Source: Actinoplanes cyaneus (lineage in GTDB: Bacteria > Actinomycetota > Actinomycetes > Mycobacteriales > Micromonosporaceae). Taken from it: 64,000 bases of DNA. The position numbers and the translations under genes were made by a program. The first letter of the stretch is position 1. Each line of letters starts with the position of its first letter. Shown here one piece after another: positions 7,623 to 15,787 of this stretch. The notes under the pieces were generated by a model. That model searched no databases, was not told the origin of the DNA, and saw only the letters and a program-made list of their open reading frames with translations. Where the stretch lies: the NCBI RefSeq assembly GCF_016862095.1, contig NZ_BOMH01000039.1:62001-126000 (forward strand), written 5' to 3'.

Positions 7623-8492
7623 ATGACCAGCGAGAACACCGCGCGCCTCCTGCCCGGCGCGCCCGTCGCCGAGGCCGTCCTGGCCGACGTCCGTGAGCGG
7701 GTCGCCAAGCTCAAGGCCCGTGGCGTCCAGCCGAGCCTCGCCACGATCCTGGTCGGCGACGACGACGCCAGCGCCGGATACATCCGGATCAAGCAGAAGC
7801 AGGCCGCCGAGCTCGGTTTCGCGTCGCCGCACGAGCACCTCAGCGGCGACGTCACCCAGGCGGACCTGCTCAAGGTGATCGCCGGCTTCAACGACGACAA
7901 GAATGTGCACGGGGTGCTGATTCAGTACCCGATCCCGGCCCACCTGGACTACGACGCGGCGCTGCAGACCCTCGACCCGGACAAGGACGTCGACGGGATG
8001 CACCCGCTCAACATGGGCCGGCTCGCCGTCGGGCTGCCCGGGCCGCTGCCCTGCACGCCGGCCGGCATCGAGGCGCTGCTCGCCCACCACGGGATCGAGA
8101 TCTCCGGGCGTGAGGTGGTCATTCTCGGTCGCGGCGCGACGCTCGGCCGGCCGCTCGCGATGCTGCTGGCGCAGAAGCGGCCGACCGCGAACGCCGCCGT
8201 GACCGTCGTGCACACCGGGGTGAAGGACTGGCCCCGGTACACGCAGCGGGCCGAGATCCTGATCGCAGCGGCCGGCGTTCCCGGGATCATCCAGCCGGAA
8301 CACGTCAAGCCCGGCGCCACCGTGATCGGGGCGGGCGTGCGCTACGAGGGGCGCCGTCTGCTTCCGGACGTCGACGAGTCCTGCGCCGAGGTGGCCGGGG
8401 CGATCACGCCCCGGGTCGGCGGCGTCGGGCCGACCACTGTCGCGATGCTGTTCCGGAACGCGGTGGTGGCGGCGGAGCGCGCCAACCCGTAG
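7623..8492 (+). CDS. folD: Bifunctional methylene-THF dehydrogenase / methenyl-THF cyclohydrolase
   Basis: 289 residues, the normal length. It interconverts 5,10-methylene-THF and 10-formyl-THF with NADP, feeding purine and formyl-methionine synthesis in the cytosol. The catalytic Lys/Tyr motif is GYIRIKQKQA near residue 55; the substrate loop is LIQYPIPAHL with DKDVDGMHPLNMG; the Rossmann fold carries VVILGRGATLGRP, and the C-terminus TPRVGGVGPTTVAM is diagnostic. The usual GRSxxVGxP reads GRGATLGRP here, as in other actinobacterial FolD. The ATG follows GAGGAGCAGAGAT. Expression is probably set by the ZTP riboswitch just upstream. Confidence 0.97.
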   Translation: MTSENTARLLPGAPVAEAVLADVRERVAKLKARGVQPSLATILVGDDDASAGYIRIKQKQAAELGFASPHEHLSGDVTQADLLKVIAGFNDDKNVHGVLIQYPIPAHLDYDAALQTLDPDKDVDGMHPLNMGRLAVGLPGPLPCTPAGIEALLAHHGIEISGREVVILGRGATLGRPLAMLLAQKRPTANAAVTVVHTGVKDWPRYTQRAEILIAAAGVPGIIQPEHVKPGATVIGAGVRYEGRRLLPDVDESCAEVAGAITPRVGGVGPTTVAMLFRNAVVAAERANP

Positions 8493-8501
8493 CCCGCGGG
8501 C

Positions 8502-8544
8502 GGCTCGCGCGGCAGTCCCTTCCCGGGGGTCGGCCGCGCGAGCC
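8502..8544. terminator. Stem-loop between convergent folD and oxidoreductase genes
   Basis: Arms GGCTCGCGCGGC (8502-8513) and GCCGCGCGAGCC (8533-8544) pair perfectly over 12 bp with a 19-base loop, between two convergent stops. No T-run, so it is a G/C-rich terminator-like hairpin typical of high-GC genomes rather than a classic one. Confidence 0.55.
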
Positions 8545-8555
8545 CTGCCCGGATC

Positions 8556-9629
8556 TCAGGCGCCGTGCTGATACGTGGGGTACGTCAGGTAGCCCGCGTC
8601 CCCGCCCTGGTAGTACGTCGCCTCGTCGACCGGCGCCAGCGGCGCACCGAGGCGCAGCCGCTCCACCAGATCCGGGTTCGCGATGAACGCGCGGCCGAAA
8701 CTGATCAGATCCGCCCCGAGTCCGAGCCACTCCCGCGCCTCGGTGGGCCCGGTCTGCTTCGGTCCCATCGGCAGCACCGGGTTCATGATCAGCGCTCCGG
8801 GCCAGGCGCGACGCAGGGCGGTCAGCACCTCGTGGCCGGCTGTCGCTTCCAGATGGACGTACGCGATGCCGATCCTGCCGAGCTCCCGCAGCAGAGCCGC
8901 GTACAGCTCGGGCACGTCGCGCTCCTCGATCCCCCAGAACCCGCCGCTCGGAGAGAGCCGGATCCCGGTCCGCTCGGCGCCGACCGCGTCCACGGTGGCC
9001 TCGACCGCCTCCACGGCGAACCGGATCCGTCCGGCGATCGAGCCGCCGTACCCGTCGGTCCGCAGGTTCGCGTTGGAGCTGAGGAACTGCGAGATCAGGT
9101 AGCCGTTCGCCCCGTGCAGCTCCACCCCGTCGAAGCCGGCCTCGATCGCCCGCCGGCCGGCCGCGCCATAGGCTCCGGCGTGCTCGGCCACCTCACCCGT
9201 CGGCAGTTCCCGGGGCACCGGCGCCGGCTGCGGCCCGGTCGGCGTGAAGACGTCCCCGGTCGCCGGGACCGCCGACGGCCCCACCGGCTGATGCCCGGTC
9301 GTGTCCGGATGTGACACCCGCCCACCGTGCATCAGCTGCGCGAAGATCCGTCCGCCGTTGGTGTGCACGGCACCGGTCACCGCCCGCCAGGAGGCGACCT
9401 GCTCGTCGGTGTGCAACCCCGGCGTGCCGGGGTTCGACTGCCCGATCAGGCTCGGCTGCACCCCCTCGCTGACGATCAGCCCGGCCGTGGCCCGCTGCGC
9501 GTAGTACGTCGCCATCGACGCCGTCGCCAGCCCACCGGCCGCAGCACGCACCCTGGTCATCGGCGCCATCACGACCCGGTTGGGCAGGCTCAGCGCACCG
9601 AGCCGGAAACCGCTGAACAAGTCGGTCAT
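8556..9629 (-). CDS. Old yellow enzyme family ene-reductase (NADH:flavin oxidoreductase)
   Basis: 357 residues forming a TIM barrel that binds FMN. It reduces activated C=C bonds (enones, quinones, possibly nitro compounds) with NAD(P)H. Family motifs are PNRVVMAPMTRVRA near residue 16, QLMHGGRVSHP, ELHGANGYLISQFL (FMN/substrate loop), NLRTDGYGGS and FGRAFIANPDLVERL. The ATG at 9629 sits behind GGAGGACC. It is divergent from a MerR regulator with a long-spacer promoter between them, so the pair looks like a xenobiotic or electrophile-responsive unit. The natural substrate cannot be told from sequence. Confidence 0.93.
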   Translation of the reverse strand: MTDLFSGFRLGALSLPNRVVMAPMTRVRAAAGGLATASMATYYAQRATAGLIVSEGVQPSLIGQSNPGTPGLHTDEQVASWRAVTGAVHTNGGRIFAQLMHGGRVSHPDTTGHQPVGPSAVPATGDVFTPTGPQPAPVPRELPTGEVAEHAGAYGAAGRRAIEAGFDGVELHGANGYLISQFLSSNANLRTDGYGGSIAGRIRFAVEAVEATVDAVGAERTGIRLSPSGGFWGIEERDVPELYAALLRELGRIGIAYVHLEATAGHEVLTALRRAWPGALIMNPVLPMGPKQTGPTEAREWLGLGADLISFGRAFIANPDLVERLRLGAPLAPVDEATYYQGGDAGYLTYPTYQHGA

Positions 9630-9666
9630 GTCAGGTCCTCCGTTGTCCGTTCCTGCTGAGGGGGCT

Positions 9667-9698
9667 AAGCTAAAACCTGACATTGACGTCAGAGGCAA
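9667..9698 (-). promoter_or_regulatory. MerR-type long-spacer promoter with dyad operator
   Basis: On the minus strand, reading toward the ene-reductase: -35 TTGCCT (9693-9698), a 20-bp spacer and -10 TAGCTT (9667-9672). The spacer holds the dyad CTGAC...GTCAG (9677-9692). A 19-20 bp spacer filled by a dyad is the hallmark of promoters that MerR proteins untwist on activation, and the divergent gene is a MerR regulator. Confidence 0.65.
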
Positions 9699-9727
9699 GC
9701 TGTGAAAGCTGCGTCACAGGAGGCGGT

Positions 9728-10087
9728 ATGCGCATCGGGGATCTCGCGGCACGGGCCGGCGTGAGCGTCCGCTCCGTCCGCTACTACGAGGAGCAGGGCC
9801 TGCTCAGCAGCGTGCGCAGTCCCAGCGGCCAGCGGCACTACACCGACTACGAGGTCGAGCGGGTCGGCTTCATCCAGCGGCTCTACGCGGCCGGGCTCTC
9901 CAGTCGCACCATCGCCGAGCTGCTCCCCTGCGTCGAAGCTCCCAGCCAGGAGAACTCCGACGCGGCGATGACCCGGATGGCCCAGGAACGGGATCGGCTC
10001 TCGGCACACATCGAGGATTTGGTCCGTACGAGGGATGCCCTCGACCACTTGATGAAAGTCGCCGCCGACTATCGCGCGCAGCTCTGA
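9728..10087 (+). CDS. MerR family transcriptional regulator
   Basis: 119 residues. The winged HTH at the N-terminus (MRIGDLAARAGVSVRSVRYY, then EEQGLLSSVRSPSGQRHYTD) is a textbook MerR domain; an antiparallel coiled-coil helix runs from about residue 80 to 110. There is no cysteine cluster of metal-sensing members: the single Cys in LLPCVEAPS near residue 77 could be redox-active but not metal-chelating alone. Together with the divergent ene-reductase this suggests sensing of an organic electrophile or oxidant. The ATG is preceded by AGGAGGCGGT. It probably controls the promoter at 9667-9698 and its own expression. Confidence 0.92.
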   Translation: MRIGDLAARAGVSVRSVRYYEEQGLLSSVRSPSGQRHYTDYEVERVGFIQRLYAAGLSSRTIAELLPCVEAPSQENSDAAMTRMAQERDRLSAHIEDLVRTRDALDHLMKVAADYRAQL

Positions 10088-10521
10088 GCCGGCGGGCGGT
10101 CAGCCCCGTCCGCGTTCAGCTTCGGACCGCAGCTGCCCAGCCACAGCCCGCCCAGCCTGGAGCCCGCCCAGCCCGGCCAGCTGACCCGCCCAGTCTCGCC
10201 CCGCACCGCCAGCGGACCCGCCCACCCAGCGGGCCACGGGTTTACGCCCAACCCGTGCGCCATGCCCAGCCAGCAACCCTCGCCCAGCACGTGCCACGCT
10301 CCGCCAGCAGCCGCGTTCAGCCGGTTGGTCCATCCAACCTGCGGGTCCACGCGCAGCCAGCGGGACATGCAGCTTGCGGACATGCAGCTTGCGGGCGGGT
10401 CATGCCCAGCCAGCAGCCCCGTCGAGCTGGCTAGCCACGCCAGCCAGAGAACGGCCGCGCCCAGCCTGCCGGCGGGTTCCCGGCCCGGAATCCGACCGTC
10501 AGCACCAGCCGACTCGTTCGA

Positions 10522-10571
10522 GCTGGCGCTGAGGGTTGTTTCGAGCCCGTTTTGGAACCCTCAGCACCAGC
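10522..10571. repeat. Degenerate GGCTGG-family palindrome
   Basis: Arms 10522-10537 and 10556-10571 (GCTGGCGCTGAGGGTT against AACCCTCAGCACCAGC) pair with one mismatch around an 18-base loop. Confidence 0.7.
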
Positions 10572-10583
10572 CGAGCCGGCCGA

Positions 10584-10634
10584 GCTGGCACTCACGGCTG
10601 CATCCGGGCCCACGTTCCAACCGTGAGCGCCAGC
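10584..10634. repeat. Degenerate GGCTGG-family palindrome
   Basis: Arms 10584-10597 and 10621-10634 (GCTGGCACTCACGG against CCGTGAGCGCCAGC) pair with one mismatch. Lies 12 bp after the preceding element in the same layout. Confidence 0.7.
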
Positions 10635-10780
10635 CGAGGGCGATCACGCCGCGGAGCACAGTCCGCAGGGGAGCAAGGTCGCCGGTGAGCGAACAGAGGG
10701 CTTTGAACGGAGGCAAATCAGCCGAGCAGTCAAAGCCGTGACCTGCACAAACTCGAGCAACCGCAGCTCGGAACGCCAAC

Positions 10781-10807
10781 AAAACAGCCCCCACCCTCCT
10801 CGGGGGC
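10781..10807 (-). terminator. Intrinsic terminator downstream of the RNA methyltransferase gene
   Basis: On the minus strand GCCCCC...GGGGGC (10802-10807 with 10787-10792) is followed by TGTTTTG. It lies about 90 bp beyond the stop of the methyltransferase gene and fits a Rho-independent terminator. Confidence 0.7.
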
Positions 10808-10897
10808 GACCCCGATGCCATTGTCCCGTAGTGGGCAAGATCGTGGTGAGGCCCTGTGGACAGCCCAACAATGTGGATAACTCGGCAGCCCCGGGAC

Positions 10898-12280
10898 CTA
10901 CGCCGGCAGCAGCAACGCCACGCATTCCACATGCTGCGTCATCGGGAAGCAGTCGAAGGCCCGCAACTCCGCCAGTTCCCAGCCGAGCGACCGGAACGTC
11001 TTCACGTCCCGCGCCAGCGCCGCCGGGTCGCACGCCACATAGGCCACTGCCCGCGGCGAGGCGGCCACGATCCCGCGGACGACCCGGGCGCCCGCCCCGG
11101 CGCGTGGCGGGTCGAGCACGATCAGGTCGACGGGGGCGGTGATCCGGCGGCGGCTCAGGGCTGTTTCGACCGCGGCCTGCACGACTTCGACGTGGGGCAG
11201 GTCGACCAGGTTGGCCCGGGCCGCGGTGACGCCGGCCGTGGAGGACTCGACGACAGTGGTCCGTGCCCCGGTGGCTGTGGCGAGGGCGGCGGCGAAGAGG
11301 CCGGCTCCGCCGTACAGGTCCCAGGAGACTTCGCCTTCGGCGGGCCGCAACATCTGCAGCACCGCGGCGGTCAGTGTGGCCGCGGCTTCCGGGTGCACCT
11401 GCCAGAAGGTTTCCGGTGACGTCTCCCACGTGCGGTCGCCGACGACTTCGGTGATCTGGGCCGGGCCGGTGAGCCGGACGAGCCCGGCCCCGCCCGGTTC
11501 GTCGGTGGGGTCGCCGCCGGCGGAGCCTGTCGTTCCGGCGGGGCGTTCGAACGCGACGACGTCGCCGTTGCCCGCGGCGACGGCTTGCAGCGCGGCGGAT
11601 TCGGGCCAGGTACGTGACAGCAGGTCGAGTTCCTGGATGGCGGGGTGCGCGATGAGGCAGCGATCGATCGGGACGACCTCGTGCGACCGGTGCTGGAGCA
11701 GGCCGGGACGGCCGAGCGCGTCCACGGCGTACCGCACCCGGGTCCGCCAGTTCAGGAGACCGCCGGGGAGGGGCTCCGTGCGTACGAAAACCTTGTCCTG
11801 ATCTTCGGGGGTGAGGCCCGCCAGCCGGCCGAGCTGTTCCCGGACCACCTGCGTCTTCCAGCGCAACTGCGCGTCGGCGTGGACGTGTTGCAGGTCGCAG
11901 CCTCCACAGCCGCCCGGGTGGGCGTAGCGGCAGGGCGCCTCGACGCGGTCCGGTGACGCCTCGTGGATCTCGATCGCGTCGGCGCGCAGGTATCCGCGGT
12001 GCCGTTCGGTGATCTGCGCGGTGACGCGTTCGCCGGGCAGGGCGTGACGGACGAAGACGACGCGGCCGTGCTGGCCGCCGAACCGGGCGACGCAGTGCCC
12101 GCCGTGCGCCGGAGCGCCGATCGTCAGCTCGATCCGGTCCCCTTCGACGAGGTCCTCTTCGCGAGGAACCGGAAGGTCAGAGGCTTGCGGCGGTACGGCC
12201 GGCCGCTCCCCGGCGTCGTTCACCGGAGAAAACGGCGAGGACGACGAATCGGGCGAGGCGGGAAAGTCAGCGGAAGTCAC
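10898..12280 (-). CDS. Class I SAM-dependent RNA (uracil-C5) methyltransferase, TrmA/RlmD family
   Basis: 460 residues. It methylates a uracil of 23S rRNA or tRNA; the precise target cannot be read from sequence. A TRAM domain comes first (about 38-95, GDRIELTIGAPAHGG), then an iron-sulfur cysteine set (CRYAHPGGCGGCDLQH), the SAM site WDLYGGAGLFAAA, the DPPRAGAG loop and the catalytic cysteine in YVACDPAALARDV. The ATG overlaps the stop of the permease gene upstream (ATGA, 12277-12280), so the two are translationally coupled. The same pair is adjacent in mycobacteria (Rv2689c/Rv2690c). Confidence 0.93.
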   Translation of the reverse strand: MTSADFPASPDSSSSPFSPVNDAGERPAVPPQASDLPVPREEDLVEGDRIELTIGAPAHGGHCVARFGGQHGRVVFVRHALPGERVTAQITERHRGYLRADAIEIHEASPDRVEAPCRYAHPGGCGGCDLQHVHADAQLRWKTQVVREQLGRLAGLTPEDQDKVFVRTEPLPGGLLNWRTRVRYAVDALGRPGLLQHRSHEVVPIDRCLIAHPAIQELDLLSRTWPESAALQAVAAGNGDVVAFERPAGTTGSAGGDPTDEPGGAGLVRLTGPAQITEVVGDRTWETSPETFWQVHPEAAATLTAAVLQMLRPAEGEVSWDLYGGAGLFAAALATATGARTTVVESSTAGVTAARANLVDLPHVEVVQAAVETALSRRRITAPVDLIVLDPPRAGAGARVVRGIVAASPRAVAYVACDPAALARDVKTFRSLGWELAELRAFDCFPMTQHVECVALLLPA

Positions 12281-14322
12281 GAATCCTCGTTGTCATTCTG
12301 GTCAGGGTCGGTCCGCGCCTCCACCGGGTGGAACCGGGGTCCCCGCGCCGGCGCCCGGCTCAGTCCCCGGTCGAGCCGGTCGAGGTCGCGATCCTGGCTG
12401 GACCGCAGCTGCCACGGAACACTGGTGACCATCACCCCGGGCTCGAACAGCAGCCGTCCCTTGATCCGCAGCGCGCTCTGGTTGTGCAGCAGATTCTCCC
12501 ACCAGCGGCCGACCACGTACTCCGGGACGAAGACCGTCACCACGTCACGCGGCGACGCGCGGCGCACGCTCTTGACGTAGTCGATGATCGGCTTGGTGAT
12601 CTCCCGGTACGGCGAGTCGATGACGGTCAGCGGGACCGGCAGCTCGCGCCGCTCCCACTCGGTCTGGATGGCGCGGGTGTCCTTGTCGTCGACGTTCACG
12701 GTCACCGCGGTGATCGTGTCCGGCCGGGTCGCCTGGGCGTAGGCGGCGGCCCGCAGGGTCGGCTGGTGCACCTTGCTGACCAGGATGACCGCGTGGTTGC
12801 GGGACGGCAGGACCGGCCGCTCCTCGGTGGGCTGCAGCTCTTCGGCGACCCGGGTGTAGTGCTTGTGGATGGCCAGCATCAGGCCGTAGATCACGACCAT
12901 CGCGGCGATCGCGATCCACGCGCCGAGCAGGAACTTGGTGATCAGCACGACGATCAGGACCGCGCCGGTCAGGCCCATGCCGAACGCGTTGATAGCCCGG
13001 GAGCGGATCATCCGCCGCCGTCGCTCGGGGTCGCGCTGGATCTTGAGCAGCCGGTTCCAGTGCCGGATCATGCCGCCCTGGGACAGCGTGAACGACACGA
13101 AGACGCCGACGATGTAGAGCTGGATCAGCCGGGTGGTCTCCGCCTGGAACGCCACGATCAGCACGATCGCGGCGCCGGCCAGGAAGACGATGCCGTTGCT
13201 GAACGCCAGCCGGTCGCCCCGGGTGTGGAACTGCCGGGGCAGGTAACGGTCCTGCGCGAGGATCGAGCCGAGCACCGGGAAGCCGTTGAACGCGGTGTTC
13301 GCGGCGAGGAAGAGGATCAGCGCGGTGATCCCGCCGACCAGGACGACCAGCCACGAGCCATGTCCGAAAACGGTCTCCGCGAGCTGCGCGGTCACGGTCT
13401 TCTGCTCGTACGCCACGGGGCCGGCCAGGATCTGCGTGGTGGGATCCTCGACGTACTGCAGGTGGGTCAGCCTCGCCAGCGCGATGATCCCGAACAGCAT
13501 CACGATCGCGATGCCGCCGAGCAGCAGCAGCGTGGTCGCCGCGTTCTTGCTCTTCGGCGGCTTGAACGCGGGCACGCCGTTGGAGATCGCCTCGACCCCG
13601 GTCAGCGCGGCGCAGCCGGAGGAGAACGTCCGCAACAGCAGGAACACGAAGGCGAAGCTGGTGAGGTGGCTCTCCTCGGCGGTGATCGTCAGCCCGGCGC
13701 TGGGCGCCCGCAGGTCGGTGCCGAGCACGAACACCCGGAACAGACCGGTCAGGATCATCCCGACCATGACGACGATGAAGAGGTACGTCGGCACGGCGAA
13801 CGCGGTGCCCGACTCGCGCAGGCCGCGCAGGTTGAGCGCGGTGAGCAGCAGCACCGCCCCGACCGCGATCTCCACCTTGTGGGTGCCGATCGAGTCCCAC
13901 GGCAGCACCGAGGCGAGGTTGCTGACCCCGGACGAGATCGACACGGCGACCGTGAGGATGTAGTCGACGAGCAGCGCGCTGGCCACGCCGAGCCCGGCGC
14001 GGGGGCCGATGTTGACCGTGGCCACCTCGTAGTCGCCACCGCCGGAGGGGTAGGCGTGCACGTTCTGCCGGTAGCTGGCGACGACGGTCACCATCACCAC
14101 CGCGACCGCGAGCGTCACCCAGGGGGAGATCGCGAAGGCGCTGGCCCCGGCGATCGACAGGGTCAGCAGGATCTCGTCCGGCGCGTAGGCCACGCTGGAG
14201 AGAGCGTCGCTCGCGAACACCGGCAGGGCGATCCGCTTGGGCAACAGCGTGTGCTGGAGCTTGTCCGAGCGGAACGGCCGGCCGAGGAGCAGCCGCTTGG
14301 CTAGGGAGGTGGTACTTGCCAC
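12277..14322 (-). CDS. APC-superfamily permease, KimA-like potassium transporter
   Basis: 681 residues: about 12 hydrophobic segments (residues ~40-480) and a ~190-residue cytoplasmic C-terminal domain. LPKRIALPVFASDALSSVAY and YPSGGGDYEVATVN are typical of the KimA/YdaO-type branch, which imports potassium with protons, rather than of amino-acid permeases. Its divergent neighbours are two TrkA-type NAD-binding regulators (ceoB, ceoC), which supports a potassium role; older annotations say 'amino acid permease'. The GTG at 14322 gives the usual start MASTTSLAKRLLLGRP; the open frame upstream lies antisense to ceoB. Homologues are often gated by c-di-AMP, which cannot be judged here. Confidence 0.85.
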   Translation of the reverse strand: MASTTSLAKRLLLGRPFRSDKLQHTLLPKRIALPVFASDALSSVAYAPDEILLTLSIAGASAFAISPWVTLAVAVVMVTVVASYRQNVHAYPSGGGDYEVATVNIGPRAGLGVASALLVDYILTVAVSISSGVSNLASVLPWDSIGTHKVEIAVGAVLLLTALNLRGLRESGTAFAVPTYLFIVVMVGMILTGLFRVFVLGTDLRAPSAGLTITAEESHLTSFAFVFLLLRTFSSGCAALTGVEAISNGVPAFKPPKSKNAATTLLLLGGIAIVMLFGIIALARLTHLQYVEDPTTQILAGPVAYEQKTVTAQLAETVFGHGSWLVVLVGGITALILFLAANTAFNGFPVLGSILAQDRYLPRQFHTRGDRLAFSNGIVFLAGAAIVLIVAFQAETTRLIQLYIVGVFVSFTLSQGGMIRHWNRLLKIQRDPERRRRMIRSRAINAFGMGLTGAVLIVVLITKFLLGAWIAIAAMVVIYGLMLAIHKHYTRVAEELQPTEERPVLPSRNHAVILVSKVHQPTLRAAAYAQATRPDTITAVTVNVDDKDTRAIQTEWERRELPVPLTVIDSPYREITKPIIDYVKSVRRASPRDVVTVFVPEYVVGRWWENLLHNQSALRIKGRLLFEPGVMVTSVPWQLRSSQDRDLDRLDRGLSRAPARGPRFHPVEARTDPDQNDNEDS

Positions 14323-14436
14323 GGTTGCCAAGGGTACGGCCGCACGCCCGGGCCCGTTGCCCGCCCCGGACACCGTGCGCCAGAGCGGCATGGGACGCTC
14401 ATCTTCGACGGTTGGCGATCGGGGAGGGCACGAAGC

Positions 14437-15102
14437 GTGCACGTGGTCATCATGGGGTGCGGCCGGCTCGGCTCCACGCTGGCACAGAGCCTCGACGGGC
14501 GCGGCCACCAGGTGGCCGTGATCGATCAGAACGCCGACGCGTTCCGGCGGCTGGGCCCGAACTTCGGCGGCATCACGGTGAACGGCATCGGCTTCGACCG
14601 GGACGTGCTGCGGGCGGCCGGCATCGAGCGTGCGGATGCCTTCGCCGCGGTCTCCAGCGGGGACAACTCCAACATCATCTCGGCCCGGCTGGCCCGCGAG
14701 ACGTTCGGCGTCTCCCGCGTGGTCGCCCGCATCTACGACGCCAAACGCGCCCAGGTGTACGAGCGTCTCGGCATCCCGACGATCGCCACGATCCGCTGGG
14801 CCGCCGACCGGATGTTCCGTTTCCTGGTGCCCGAGAGCCACAACGAGGTCTTCCGCGACCCGACGAGCGTGGTCAGCATCATCGAGGTGCCGCTGCACTC
14901 CGACTGGGTCGGCCGGCCGGTGAAGTCGCTGGAGGACGGGACCGGCGCCCGCGTGGCGTACCTGATGCGTTTCGGGGTGGGCGCGCTCGCTCAGCCGTCC
15001 ACCGTGCTGCAGGACGGTGACCAGGTGTTCATGCTGGTCACCGACGAGACCGTGGGCAGGGTCATGGACATCGCCGGGCGCGCCGGGAACGAGGGGCACT
15101 GA
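14437..15102 (+). CDS. ceoB: TrkA-family potassium uptake regulator
   Basis: 221 residues. Rossmann RCK/TrkA-N domain with MHVVIMGCGRLGSTLAQSL at the N-terminus (GxGxxG) and the acidic ribose-binding Asp in VIDQNADAF; a TrkA-C domain follows from about residue 140. It is a cytoplasmic NAD(H)-binding gating subunit of a potassium transporter, probably acting with ceoC and the divergent KimA-like permease. GTG start behind GGGGAGGG. Only one base separates its stop from the ceoC start, so the two are co-translated. Confidence 0.92.
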   Translation: MHVVIMGCGRLGSTLAQSLDGRGHQVAVIDQNADAFRRLGPNFGGITVNGIGFDRDVLRAAGIERADAFAAVSSGDNSNIISARLARETFGVSRVVARIYDAKRAQVYERLGIPTIATIRWAADRMFRFLVPESHNEVFRDPTSVVSIIEVPLHSDWVGRPVKSLEDGTGARVAYLMRFGVGALAQPSTVLQDGDQVFMLVTDETVGRVMDIAGRAGNEGH

Positions 15103-15103
15103 C

Positions 15104-15787
15104 ATGCGCATCGCCATCGCGGGAGCCGGCAACGTGGGCCGCTCCATCGCTCAGGAACTGATCGGCAACGGTCACGAGGTGATGCTGATCGAGCGGCAGC
15201 CCCGCCAGCTCTGCCCGGAGCGGGTGCCCCAGGCGCAGTGGATCCTGGCCGACGCCTGCGAGGTGAGCAGCCTGGAGCAGGCCGATGTCGCGTCGTGCGA
15301 CGTGGTGGTCGCCGCGACCGGTGACGACAAGGCGAACCTGGTGGTCTCACTGCTGGCCAAGACCGAGTTCGCGGTCGGCCGGGTGGTGGCCCGGGTGAAC
15401 CGCGCGGAGAACGAGTGGCTCTTCACCGAGCAGTGGGGCGTCGACGTCTCGGTCAGCAAGCCGCGCCTGATGGCCGCCCTGGTCGAGGAGGCCGTGACGG
15501 TCGGCGACCTGGTCCGGTTGATGACGTTCCGGCAGGGTGAGGCGAACCTGGTGGAGATCACCCTGCCGCGGAACGCGCCGTACGAGGGCAAGCCGCTGCG
15601 CTCGGTGCCGATGCCGCGGGACGCCGCGCTGGTCGCCATCCTGCGCGGCAAGCGCGTGGTGGTGCCGACGCCGGACGACCCGCTGGAGGCGGGCGACGAG
15701 CTGATCTTCGTGTGCACCGCCGAGGTCGAGGACCAGGTCCGCGCGGTGGTGCTGGGCAGCACCCCGCCGGACCAGGAAACTGCCTAG
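15104..15787 (+). CDS. ceoC: TrkA-family potassium uptake regulator
   Basis: 227 residues. TrkA-N domain with MRIAIAGAGNVGRSIAQEL and ADACEVSSLEQADVASCDVV (the residue loop that reads NAD state), then a TrkA-C domain ending near VCTAEVEDQVRAVVLG. Paralogue of the gene just upstream; pairs of such regulators form mixed gating rings. ATG is preceded by GAGGGGCACTGAC. Its stop overlaps the stop of the convergent DUF3159 gene by 4 bases. Confidence 0.92.
   Translation: MRIAIAGAGNVGRSIAQELIGNGHEVMLIERQPRQLCPERVPQAQWILADACEVSSLEQADVASCDVVVAATGDDKANLVVSLLAKTEFAVGRVVARVNRAENEWLFTEQWGVDVSVSKPRLMAALVEEAVTVGDLVRLMTFRQGEANLVEITLPRNAPYEGKPLRSVPMPRDAALVAILRGKRVVVPTPDDPLEAGDELIFVCTAEVEDQVRAVVLGSTPPDQETA

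Larger units (their letters stand above)
10088..10897. other. 810-bp non-coding region of low complexity with degenerate palindromes
   Basis: No gene is supported; frames are short and proline/serine rich. The first 350 bp is built of CAGCC/CCCAG-rich segments. A 15-bp direct repeat (GACATGCAGCTTGCG) occurs twice in tandem at 10364-10393. Two degenerate GGCTGG-family palindromes lie at 10522-10571 and 10584-10634. An intrinsic terminator for the methyltransferase gene lies at 10781-10807, and two DnaA-box-like nonamers lie at 10855-10863 and 10872-10880. Confidence 0.7.

Noticed and set aside
5369..7900. A long minus-strand open frame continuing upstream of dxs
   Set aside because: It is antisense to the symporter gene and repeat-rich gap; its composition is not protein-like, and dxs has the usual start at 5368.
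10855..10880. Replication origin
   Set aside because: Only two boxes, no dnaA or dnaN, no AT-rich unwinding region.
10088..10897. A proline-rich secreted protein gene
   Set aside because: No start with ribosome-binding site, frames are short and broken, and the composition is due to CAGCC-type repeats.
12328..14304. A 658-residue plus-strand open frame opposite the KimA-like gene
   Set aside because: Asp/His/Arg-rich shadow composition; the opposite strand has membrane segments and family motifs.
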